A model generated the notes under the pieces. It was not told the origin of the DNA, made no database searches, and saw only the letters and a program-made list of their open reading frames with translations. 64,000 nt of DNA from Roseateles sp. DAIF2 (GTDB taxonomy: Bacteria > Pseudomonadota > Gammaproteobacteria > Burkholderiales > Burkholderiaceae_C): the NCBI RefSeq assembly GCF_015624425.1, contig NZ_CP049919.1:3906001-3970000 (forward strand). Direction: 5' to 3'. Every line of letters starts with the position of its first letter. Position 1 is the first letter of the stretch. The position numbers and the translations under genes are program-made. Shown in pieces: positions 18,017 through 25,353 of the stretch.

Positions 18017-18366
18017 GCTTCTTGCTCCTTTGCTGCAGCGCCAGCACCGGCCATGGGAGCCTGGGGCGTTGGCGCAGGGTACTGGTCCAGCACCACAGGC
18101 GCGACGCCACGCGTCGCGCACAGCAACAGCCGTCGACCATCGGCCCATTCGAGGTCGTACAAGACCGTCAGCGCATCGAGCCGCTGCCGCCCCATCACAC
18201 GAGGTGCAGCAGCCTCTCCCCGCGCAGCACCGCTGGGCATCCAGCGCATCCAGGAAGCCGCGGCACCCGGCACACGCAACCAGGCCAACAGGGCCACCAG
18301 CGCCAGAAGCCCCAGCAGGACAAGACCAGCCACCGGGAACTCTGGCATCACAGAATCGGAAGACAT
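18013..18366 (-). CDS. fliO: FliO-type flagellar assembly protein
   Basis: A 117-residue protein with one membrane helix at about residues 12-32 (AGLVLLGLLALVALLAWLRV) followed by a small beta-rich cytoplasmic domain (RQRLDALTVLYDLEWADGRR, then LLLCATRGVAPVVLDQYPAP). This is the FliO plan: FliO helps assemble the FliP ring. The call rests on architecture and on its place between fliN and fliP, since FliO diverges quickly. It overlaps fliP by 4 nt and starts 21 nt after the fliN stop. Confidence 0.8.
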   Translation of the reverse strand: MSSDSVMPEFPVAGLVLLGLLALVALLAWLRVPGAAASWMRWMPSGAARGEAAAPRVMGRQRLDALTVLYDLEWADGRRLLLCATRGVAPVVLDQYPAPTPQAPMAGAGAAAKEQEA

Positions 18367-18387
18367 CTGGCTCGCTCGGTCATCGGA

Positions 18388-18714
18388 TCAGCGCAAAGCC
18401 TGCAGATCGGGTGTCTCGGTCAGTTGAATGGCGAACACGTCATCCAGGGCAACGAGACGACCACGGGCCACGACATGGCCATTGATTACCAGATCAACAC
18501 CCTGGGCCACCGTGCGGTCCAGGCTCAGCACCTGGCCGGCTCGACAAGCCATCAAGTCACCCACCGTGACTTGCGCGGTGCCGAGATGAACATCCAGATT
18601 GACGGGCAGGGTTTTGAGCCCCTCCAGCCCCGCAAGTGGCTGCAATGCGGCGCCGGTGGTGGAGGCTGGAGAGAGTTCTTGCAGATCGATATCGTGAAGC
18701 GAAGGTTGTTGCAT
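18388..18714 (-). CDS. fliN: FliN-type C-ring protein (SpoA domain)
   Basis: A 108-residue protein whose C-terminal 75 residues are a SpoA domain: LPVNLDVHLGTAQVTVGDLM, a Gly-Gln-Val-Leu-Ser-Leu-Asp segment, then VDLVINGHVVARGRLVALDD and an FAIQL ending. FliN forms the bottom of the cytoplasmic ring with FliM and docks the FliH-FliI ATPase complex. I use the ATG at 18714. A GTG at 18789 overlapping the fliM-like stop (GTGA) is in frame and would add 25 residues, which fits the coupled style of the operon; neither start has a strong Shine-Dalgarno. Confidence 0.88.
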   Translation of the reverse strand: MQQPSLHDIDLQELSPASTTGAALQPLAGLEGLKTLPVNLDVHLGTAQVTVGDLMACRAGQVLSLDRTVAQGVDLVINGHVVARGRLVALDDVFAIQLTETPDLQALR

Positions 18715-18785
18715 GGTGCTTGGTGCGCTTAGGGCGCACGAAATTTTCCGAACGAGGCGATGGGACGTGAGAGCTGGTGGCAGCG

Positions 18786-19622
18786 TCACTCGCCCAACGG
18801 CGATGCCTGAGGATCCAGGCAGATGGCCCACCGCCCGTCTTGCCGCCCGAGGCGGGCAGCGACTGGCAGGCGTGCAGAGCGGTCAAGGTCGAGGCGGACG
18901 TCCGCCGGCCGAGCCAGAGGATGTTCAAGCGGAATAACATCCCCCGGGTGTAGGTCTGCAAGCTGGCCGAAGTGCAATGCCGCCTGACCCAAGTCGACGC
19001 TGACACGCACCGGTAGATGCGCTATTGCCAAGGGCAGCGGCGTCAAAGGCGCGAGACCTGGTCGGCCGGCCGCCCCATCGCCCATTGCCGGCGGCAATGC
19101 TGCCGCATCGATGCGCAGAAGGTACTCCCGGACATCAGTCACGCCGTCGCCGCCTGCTGGCCGGCAGGTGAAGGAGAAAACCAGCTCGCCGAGCTCGGCG
19201 AGTGCCGCATCGTCCTGCGACTGCGCACCAGCTTCGCAGGCACGCAGTTCCCCAAGCCAACTAGACCGCCAGAGATTCAGCGACGCCGAGACAGACTGAG
19301 AGAAAGCCTCGGCCAGGCTGTCCTCCGACCAGGCGGTGCCAACGCCCAGATCCATCGCGGCACGGACCATCGAAGCATGCCCCGCCTCTCGCACCGGGCC
19401 GGCGCCAAGGCGGCCCACGATCGTCCAGGCTTCGGTCACCCGCGTCCGGGCGCTCCCTTGCACCAGCGGATCGACCCGCACCGCTGCACCCGCCAATCCC
19501 CACCGCTCACACCAGGCCCGCCATACGGGCAGCAGACGCTCGGCCAACCGATCCCGCTGTTGCGCATCGAGACGTTCAAGGCCGCGCAGGTTGGACACTT
19601 GCAAGAAACGCGACCGGCTCAT
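18786..19622 (-). CDS. fliM: FliM-like C-ring protein (short, divergent)
   Basis: A 278-residue protein between flgE and fliN, overlapping the flgE stop by 4 nt. The C-terminal 80 residues are a SpoA domain (LPVRVSVDLGQAALHFGQLA, DLHPGDVIPLEHPL), as in FliM, FliN and SctQ. The N-terminal 190 residues are a poor match to classical FliM: I see neither the N-terminal CheY-binding EN..LSQ.EIDALL-type motif nor the GGXG segment used to contact FliG. It could equally be described as SctQ/HrcQ-like. A C-ring part that cannot bind CheY-P or switch would suit a secretion device or a non-switching motor. Family by SpoA domain and gene order is firm; full FliM function is not. Confidence 0.75.
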   Translation of the reverse strand: MSRSRFLQVSNLRGLERLDAQQRDRLAERLLPVWRAWCERWGLAGAAVRVDPLVQGSARTRVTEAWTIVGRLGAGPVREAGHASMVRAAMDLGVGTAWSEDSLAEAFSQSVSASLNLWRSSWLGELRACEAGAQSQDDAALAELGELVFSFTCRPAGGDGVTDVREYLLRIDAAALPPAMGDGAAGRPGLAPLTPLPLAIAHLPVRVSVDLGQAALHFGQLADLHPGDVIPLEHPLARPADVRLDLDRSARLPVAARLGRQDGRWAICLDPQASPLGE

Positions 19623-20812
19623 TTACCCCTCATCGAGAACAGCTGTTGAATCATCTCGTTGGCCGTGGACACGATCTGGGACGAGGCCTGGTAGCCCCGT
19701 TGCATGATGATCAGCTCTGAGAATTCCTTAGAAAGATCGATGTTGGATAGCTCGATATAGCCTGCACGCACCGCGCCGAAACCGCTTTGCTGCGCCAGGC
19801 CAAGACTCAGCCCACCCACGCCGGTGTCCTCGAACTGGTTGTTGCCGATCTGGCGCACAGCCTCGGGCGACTCGTAGCGCATCAGGGCCAGCGTCTGCGT
19901 CCTGCGCGTCTGACCATTGGAGTAGGTCAGGACAACGGTGCCGTTCTCATCCACCGTCGTCTTGCTCAAGGTGCCGGCCTGGAAGCCATCCTGACTCGCG
20001 AATGCCAGCGTCGAGAGATTGCCGGATGCGAACGAGGTGACCTCTCGGCTGAAATCGAGCACCAGCGGCAGAGCCTCGGTTTGTCCGGCGGGTTTGTAAT
20101 CGAGGTTGACCTTGGATGCGTCGGCAATCGGGGCCCCGTCCTTGAAGCCGATCTCACCGGTGCCGATTTCCGCGGTCCCATCCAGCACCGTGACTTTCCA
20201 GTAACCGACCTTCTCCGTGCCCCGGCTGGCCAGCTTGATGGTCAAGGGGCGGGTCGTGCCCCGGGCGTCGAGCACATTGACATTCGAGATGGTTTGGTCG
20301 GTCGCAGAACTCGACAGATTGCCCTTGAAGGACACACGTTTGCTTGCGCTCGGCGGGTTGACGCGCTGCCCCTCAAGCACCACGTCGGCCAAACGCCCCT
20401 CGCCATCCAGCGCTTGCACGCGCGACTTGTCGTTGCGGTTGATCAAGCGCCCGTCGAGGTCGAAGTCGAACTGCCCGGCACGGGTGTAGCGAAGCGCGCC
20501 CTCGAGGTCCTTCAACACGAACAGCCCCAAGCCATCGACGGCCATGTCCATGCCGTTCTCGGTCTGACGCAGCTCACCGGCCTTCAGATTGACATAGGTG
20601 CCGAAGGTGTTGACACCGGTCCCGGCGCGCTCGCTCCCTCCGCCGCCGGACACCCCATTCGGCGTGCCGCCGCTGTACATCAGATCGCCGAACTGCAAGG
20701 ATGAGCCCTTGTAGCCGGGCGTATTCATGTTCGAGGTGTTGTTGCCGATCAGCTTGATGCCCTTGGAAAAGCTGTCCAAGCCCGTCATTCCGATAAAGAT
20801 AGAGTCCAGCAT
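19619..20812 (-). CDS. flgE: Flagellar hook protein FlgE
   Basis: A 397-residue hook protein. The N-terminal D0 helix carries the axial-protein signature (GNNTSNMNTPGYKGSSLQFG) and the C-terminus has the matching coiled helix (SNIDLSKEFSELIIMQRGYQ, then a VSTANEMIQQL ending). The central residues, about 150-330, form the variable beta domains D1-D2. FlgE polymerises into the hook outside the outer membrane and is exported through the apparatus without a cleaved signal. It starts 15 nt after flgD. A full-length hook protein shows the operon should build at least a hook-basal body. Confidence 0.96.
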   Translation of the reverse strand: MLDSIFIGMTGLDSFSKGIKLIGNNTSNMNTPGYKGSSLQFGDLMYSGGTPNGVSGGGGSERAGTGVNTFGTYVNLKAGELRQTENGMDMAVDGLGLFVLKDLEGALRYTRAGQFDFDLDGRLINRNDKSRVQALDGEGRLADVVLEGQRVNPPSASKRVSFKGNLSSSATDQTISNVNVLDARGTTRPLTIKLASRGTEKVGYWKVTVLDGTAEIGTGEIGFKDGAPIADASKVNLDYKPAGQTEALPLVLDFSREVTSFASGNLSTLAFASQDGFQAGTLSKTTVDENGTVVLTYSNGQTRRTQTLALMRYESPEAVRQIGNNQFEDTGVGGLSLGLAQQSGFGAVRAGYIELSNIDLSKEFSELIIMQRGYQASSQIVSTANEMIQQLFSMRGK

Positions 20813-20827
20813 GTCATGCCTCCAGGG

Positions 20828-21241
20828 TCAGGTCGTGGTGCGTACAGCGGTGATCTGGTTCAGCGAGATACCCGGCGTCACCGTGCCGTTGGCATCGCGG
20901 ACCGAGATGCTGGGCTGGGGGCCGGACAAGGACAAGGCCACCACCGTGCCGGACAGCGTGCCCCCTTCCCGCGTGACGTCGACCGTGCGGCCGATCAGGC
21001 CGACGGACTGCAAGGCGGCCTGCGTGCTCAACAAGGCATCCATCTTCGTGTTGAGCTGCTGGCTCTGCTCCAGCGCCGTGAACTGCGCCATCTGGGCCAT
21101 GAACTGCTGGTTGTCCATCGGCTTGAGCGGATCCTGAAAACTCAGCTGAGAGATCAGGATTTTCAGAAAGTCCTGCAGGCCGATGGTCGAATTGCCGGAC
21201 AAGCCAGCGCCTGTGCTGGGCACCCCTCCGATACTTGCCAT
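20828..21241 (-). CDS. flgD: Short FlgD hook-assembly scaffold
   Basis: A 137-residue FlgD. The N-terminal conserved region is clear: LQDFLKILISQLSFQDPLKP, then DNQQFMAQMAQFTALEQSQQ. FlgD caps the growing hook. Typical FlgD proteins are about 220-230 residues and carry a Tudor/Ig-like C-terminal insertion; here only about 55 residues follow the N-terminal region, ending in one small beta segment (LIGRTVDVTREGGTLSGTVV). It starts 1 nt after the fliK-like stop, with GGGGAG about 8 nt upstream of the ATG, which selects this start over longer frames. Confidence 0.92.
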   Translation of the reverse strand: MASIGGVPSTGAGLSGNSTIGLQDFLKILISQLSFQDPLKPMDNQQFMAQMAQFTALEQSQQLNTKMDALLSTQAALQSVGLIGRTVDVTREGGTLSGTVVALSLSGPQPSISVRDANGTVTPGISLNQITAVRTTT

Positions 21242-21242
21242 A

Positions 21243-22058
21243 TCAATGCTCCCCTGCTTGTGATGATCTGTACGCCGGCATGAAATCCGGCCCGAATTCC
21301 TGGCCGATGTCGGCCAGAGCTTTCCCGTTGATGTGAAGAACGCCAAGCTCGCTGCCCCGGCGCCGAGCGTCCTCGCGCAAGGCGGCAACCACGGCCGCAG
21401 CCTGGGCTCCGGCACCATCGTCCACGCCAAGCCACGCATTCATGCGGCCGTCCTTGCCTTGTTCGACATGCAGCCGAACCGATGCCTGATGCGGCGCTGG
21501 GTTCCGTTGGGGCTCGATCGCAAGCTCTGACATTGCCGCACCCGAGCGGTCCATCGGAACCACAGCGGCATGCTGGGCCGCCCCGCCTCTCGGAAGAAGC
21601 GCTGCATGTGGTGAAGGGCTGGACAGCGATAGCGCATCGGACAGCATGCCTCGCCCCCGTTCACGGCCAAGCGCATGCATGGGAATGTTGGTGGCGATGT
21701 GCTCCAAGTCCGGCTTCAACACCTGCGGAAATGGCTTGGCCTCTTCTCGAGGTTGGGTCCCCGACCACGACTGCGCAGCGACTGCGCCTTCGATGCCGTA
21801 AGGTCGGGCAGCCACGAAATCCCTCCCCACCCCCATGGAGTGAACAGGCCCGGCAGTTGCAGCCTCTGCAAAGTGCGTGAGATTGAACTGGGTGATCGCA
21901 GCCACCGGGGTGAACGCATCGCAGCGCCACTGCGCCTGATTCGCACGGTCCATCTCGAGCTGCCAGGCACTGCCAGGCCGCCCTTGCTCCGCACTTGCAT
22001 CCCGCCTCTGATTTGTACCTGTCTGATCCAGATGCCAGGGTCCAGTCTCAATCTGCAT
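21243..22058 (-). CDS. FliK-like (hook-length control) protein, positional call
   Basis: A 271-residue protein in the fliK/sctP position between fliJ and flgD, overlapping the fliJ end by 11 nt. The first 170 residues are low-complexity and Ala/Pro/Gln/Ser-rich, as expected for a secreted molecular ruler. The C-terminal 80 residues have a compact segment (ASVRLHVEQGKDGRMNAWLG, then RGSELGVLHINGKAL) that resembles the small C-terminal domains of FliK/SctP switch proteins only weakly. If correct, it would set hook length and switch export from hook to late substrates. The start ATG (MQIETGPWHLDQ) is the first after the fliJ coding frame closes. Confidence 0.6.
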   Translation of the reverse strand: MQIETGPWHLDQTGTNQRRDASAEQGRPGSAWQLEMDRANQAQWRCDAFTPVAAITQFNLTHFAEAATAGPVHSMGVGRDFVAARPYGIEGAVAAQSWSGTQPREEAKPFPQVLKPDLEHIATNIPMHALGRERGRGMLSDALSLSSPSPHAALLPRGGAAQHAAVVPMDRSGAAMSELAIEPQRNPAPHQASVRLHVEQGKDGRMNAWLGVDDGAGAQAAAVVAALREDARRRGSELGVLHINGKALADIGQEFGPDFMPAYRSSQAGEH

Positions 22059-22548
22059 GCCGCAGCCCCCCCGTATCCGTAGTGCCGCTCCGCGCCTCAA
22101 GCCACTGGCGTCGCGTGATGATCTGATCGTCGAGGTCTCGCCATTGCAGGCGCTCTTGCTCGGCCACATGCTGCGCAAGCGCCTGCTCATGGACACGATC
22201 CAAGCCCTGGATACGTTGGCGCAGCTCGACGCAGACACGCTGATGTGCGTCACGCTCGGCTTGGCATTCGTTGCGTGCCAACTCCTGGCGTCGCTGCTCA
22301 TCCAGCAGCCGGATCACGCTGTTGACGTGCAGCGCATGAGTTTCGCCCTGCAGCCCTCGCAAGCCTTGCGCCGCCATCGCACGAACTGTGACTCCCAGCC
22401 GGTTACCCGTTTGATCCAGCGCTGCCTGCGCCTCGTCCAGGGCCAGTTGGACCTGCGCGAGACGACGCTCCGCCTTACCCAGGCGCCAATGGACCAGCTC
22501 CCGCAACGCTGCAGCGGGATGAGAGAAGCCGCGCAGGTCCTTGCTCAT
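22048..22548 (-). CDS. fliJ: FliJ-type export chaperone/ATPase stalk protein
   Basis: A 166-residue protein predicted to be almost entirely coiled coil, with long runs of Gln, Arg, Glu and Leu in heptad spacing (KAERRLAQVQLALDEAQAAL; LLDEQRRQELARNECQAERD; VCVELRQRIQGLDRVHEQAL). FliJ/SctO proteins have this form and insert into the FliI hexamer, linking the ATPase to FlhA. The primary sequence is poorly conserved in the family, so position immediately after fliI (ATGA overlap) is the main support. Confidence 0.82.
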   Translation of the reverse strand: MSKDLRGFSHPAAALRELVHWRLGKAERRLAQVQLALDEAQAALDQTGNRLGVTVRAMAAQGLRGLQGETHALHVNSVIRLLDEQRRQELARNECQAERDAHQRVCVELRQRIQGLDRVHEQALAQHVAEQERLQWRDLDDQIITRRQWLEARSGTTDTGGLRHAD

Positions 22549-23867
22549 GCGTCGGACTCCCCATCGAACTGCGAGGCCAGGGCGGCCACTTGGGCCAGCG
22601 CAGCAGATCGATCGGCTGGCTCACGATCCTGCTGCAGGAAGCTCAACAATGCAGGCTCGGCGGCGATCGCCCGATCCAGCGCCGCGTGGCTACCCTTCTC
22701 ATACGCGCCGATTTCCATCATCGACCGGTTGCGGGCCAGCAGGGCCATGCCGGCGCGCACACGATGCACCACCCGGCGCTCATCCTCCTGCAGCAGATCG
22801 CCCAGCAAGCGGCTGCTGCTCTTGAGCACATCCACGGCGGGGTAATGTCCCTGATGAGCGAGTTCGCGCGCCAGCACGATATGCCCGTCCAGGGTGGCGC
22901 GCAGGCAGTCGGAGATGGGCTCGTTGAAGTCATCCCCCTCCACCAACACCGTCAGCAGCCCGGTAATCGAGCCCCCTCCTCCCTGGGTTCCCAGGCGTTC
23001 GCACAAGGCCGGCAGCTCGGTGAACACCGAGGGCGTGTAGCCTCGAGAGGTCGGGGGCTCGCCTGCGGACAGCCCGATCTCACGCCGGGCCATCGCCAAG
23101 CGGGTGATCGAATCCATGGTCAGCAGCACGTCGGCCCCGAGCGCACGCAACCCTTCCGCGATGGAGACCGCGAGATAGGCCGCGCGAACCCGCATCGGTG
23201 CCGGCTGATCCGATGTCGCCACCACGACGACGCTCCGCGCCAACCCCTTCGCTCCCAGCTGATCCTCGATGAACTCGCGCACCTCGCGCCCGCGCTCGCC
23301 GATCAAGGCGATCACGTTGTAGTCGGCTTGCGCGTGCCGCGCCATCATGCCCAGCAGCGTGCTTTTTCCGACACCACTGCCGGCAAAGATACCCACACGC
23401 TGGCCATGTCCGAGCGGCAGCATCGCATCGATGCATCGCACGCCCGTAGCCAATGTTCGGTCGATGCGGGGCCTTGCCATGGCATCCGGCGCGCGCGCGC
23501 GCAATGCCAGCGAGTCACGCCCCTGCGGTATTGGTATTCCGTCGAGGGGCTTGCCCAAGCCATCGATGACCCGGCCCAGCAATCCTGGTCCCGCATGGAC
23601 CACATGACTGAGCGACGCCGGTCGCACAAGGGCGCCGACTTGCAGCCCGTGGGCTTCGCCAAAAGGCATCAAGGTCAGTTCGCGGCCATGCACCGCCACC
23701 ACCTCGGCCAAGGCATGCACGCGCCCGTCCTCGTGCAACACCTCGCATAGAGCCCCCATGGCGAGCACCGGCCCGGAGGATTTGGCGGTCAACCCACTGA
23801 TCGCGCGCAAGCGGCCGAATGGCTGGGTTAGGACCGCCGCGCGTGTCGCGTCGACAAGCCCGTTCAT
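22545..23867 (-). CDS. fliI: Flagellar export ATPase FliI
   Basis: A 440-residue F1-beta-like ATPase. Walker A is GSGVGKST at residues 163-170; the family segment IGERGREVREF follows near 193, Walker B is in ADVLLTMDSITRLAMARREI, and SAGEPPTSRGYTPSVFTELP is the typical FliI/SctN catalytic region. The N-terminal beta barrel and C-terminal helical domain are intact and the length is normal. It energises unfolding and delivery of substrates to the FlhA gate with FliH and FliJ. It overlaps fliH and fliJ by 4 nt on each side. Confidence 0.97.
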   Translation of the reverse strand: MNGLVDATRAAVLTQPFGRLRAISGLTAKSSGPVLAMGALCEVLHEDGRVHALAEVVAVHGRELTLMPFGEAHGLQVGALVRPASLSHVVHAGPGLLGRVIDGLGKPLDGIPIPQGRDSLALRARAPDAMARPRIDRTLATGVRCIDAMLPLGHGQRVGIFAGSGVGKSTLLGMMARHAQADYNVIALIGERGREVREFIEDQLGAKGLARSVVVVATSDQPAPMRVRAAYLAVSIAEGLRALGADVLLTMDSITRLAMARREIGLSAGEPPTSRGYTPSVFTELPALCERLGTQGGGGSITGLLTVLVEGDDFNEPISDCLRATLDGHIVLARELAHQGHYPAVDVLKSSSRLLGDLLQEDERRVVHRVRAGMALLARNRSMMEIGAYEKGSHAALDRAIAAEPALLSFLQQDREPADRSAALAQVAALASQFDGESDA

Positions 23868-24685
23868 GCGCGGGGCTCCGAAGCAAGCGTATCCAGGGAT
23901 TCCTCAACAGATGGTTCGACGGCACGAGCATCGGCCACGGCTTCGTTCCAGATGTTGCGCAAGGCCTGGAGCTGGGTCTCCATGCCAATGTCTACCCCGC
24001 CCTCGTCGTCTTCGAGGTGGGCTTTCATCGAGGCCATCGATCGATCGACCACAAGCGTGACGCGTGCCAGCAATGCCTGCAGGCGAGGCTCTGGCGCATC
24101 CCCCAGCAGCAGGGCATGGTCGTCTTCGCCAATGCGCAACATAGGTAAGGCCGCTCCGGTCCACCGATCGAGTGCCGCCCCGATCAGCTGCAGCAGCATC
24201 TCCCGCCGCCCTTCTTTTCGGCCAAGCAGCAGGCAAACGCCCTCGAAAGCCAGTTCGACCGAACGAGCCAGCAGGCGTTCGCGATCAAGGCGCTGTTCCT
24301 CGCGCACGGCCTCCAGCTGCTGTTCCAGCTGCGCCAGCACCGAAGACATGCTCCTTTGACGTTCGGCCTCATGCGCTTCCGCTTGTCGGGCCAAGGCATC
24401 CTTCTCCCGAGCGAGTTCCTGCTGGGCTTCCTTTCGACCATTGGCCAGACCCTGCTGATACCCGGCTCTCTCGGCCTCGGCAAGGGCCACAGCCAGCTGG
24501 GCATCCGACGCCGAAGCCTCGACAGGTGCTTCTACCTCGATCTTCGGGGCCAGCGACACGGTAGCGTTGGCAGGAGCATTGGGCGTTGGCTCTTCATGAC
24601 GGTAGGGCAGGCTGCGGGCAAGCGTGGTTAGCCGCAGCCCCTTCAAGACCTGAGGCATCCGCACATGACGAGCACCACGCGTCAT
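23864..24685 (-). CDS. fliH: FliH, export ATPase regulator
   Basis: A 273-residue protein. After a disordered Pro/Ala/Glu-rich N-terminus it has a YQQGLANGRKEAQQELAREK segment matching the FliH G..EG...G..EG pattern in relaxed form, a long coiled coil (residues about 105-165), and a C-terminal domain homologous to V/F-ATPase stator subunits (LLARSVELAFEGVCLLLGRK onward). FliH holds FliI and links it to FliN. The start ATG overlaps the fliG-like stop (ATGA); an open frame further upstream is an out-of-frame shadow of that gene. Confidence 0.9.
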   Translation of the reverse strand: MTRGARHVRMPQVLKGLRLTTLARSLPYRHEEPTPNAPANATVSLAPKIEVEAPVEASASDAQLAVALAEAERAGYQQGLANGRKEAQQELAREKDALARQAEAHEAERQRSMSSVLAQLEQQLEAVREEQRLDRERLLARSVELAFEGVCLLLGRKEGRREMLLQLIGAALDRWTGAALPMLRIGEDDHALLLGDAPEPRLQALLARVTLVVDRSMASMKAHLEDDEGGVDIGMETQLQALRNIWNEAVADARAVEPSVEESLDTLASEPRA

Positions 24686-25353
24686 GGCCGCCCCCATCGT
24701 GAACGCCAACGCGCGACAAGACCTTCGCGCCGCCCGGGCAGCCGAGGTCCGCCCCCCTCCGCAATCGAAGGTTCCGCAGCCCTCGAAGCGTCTTGGAGCT
24801 GGGGAGGCTGCGCAGTAAGACGCTTCGCCAGAAGATCCAGCAGCACATCCGCCGCGGGGTCGGGCTTCGGTGCGCTGGAGTCCCGCAAGCGCAGCGACTC
24901 CGCCACCTCGCGGCGAACAGCCGGTTGTAGCTGCCTCAGCAGGTCGGCGCGCCAGGGCCAGTCGTGCAGCGCCAGCAGGCGAGAGACCAGGCTTGTGGGT
25001 TCGCGCACCAGCAGCCTCGCCAACGCGGCGGCTCCGTGCCGCTTCACCCAATCGTTCACCAAGGCATCCTTGGCAAGCATGGCCCCGGCTGGGGCGTTAG
25101 CCTCCCGTTCGGATGGGGCTAGCTGCTTGTCCGACTGCAGCGCCGACTCGATCAGGTGGAGATCCTTGGGCAACCCCATCGCCTCCAGTTCCGCGATCAA
25201 GGTTTCGATCTGCTTACGGACCTCGGCGGGCAGTTGCCCGATGGCCCAGCGCCGATCCTCGGGCGCCAAGGAATGAACCAGCATCGCGGCCTGCCTCAGG
25301 CCCGGGGCTTGTTCGCGCTGCGCCAGCGCGGCCTGGAAGCTCGCGTCACTCAT
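24682..25353 (-). CDS. Reduced FliG-like protein
   Basis: A 223-residue protein in the fliG position, overlapping fliF and fliH by 4 nt each. Two armadillo-like segments resemble FliG: LRQAAMLVHSLAPEDRRWAI near the N-terminus and an LVREPTSLVSRLLALHDWPW segment followed by LLRQLQPAVRREVAESLR, reminiscent of the E.PQ..A..L..L repeat of the FliG middle domain. FliG is normally about 330 residues; the C-terminal domain that carries the charged torque residues facing MotA is not recognisable, and the tail is instead Pro/Ala/Arg-rich. It probably keeps the structural role of joining the MS ring to the C ring without torque generation. Position is strong evidence, sequence moderate. Confidence 0.65.
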   Translation of the reverse strand: MSDASFQAALAQREQAPGLRQAAMLVHSLAPEDRRWAIGQLPAEVRKQIETLIAELEAMGLPKDLHLIESALQSDKQLAPSEREANAPAGAMLAKDALVNDWVKRHGAAALARLLVREPTSLVSRLLALHDWPWRADLLRQLQPAVRREVAESLRLRDSSAPKPDPAADVLLDLLAKRLTAQPPQLQDASRAAEPSIAEGGGPRLPGRREGLVARWRSRWGRP

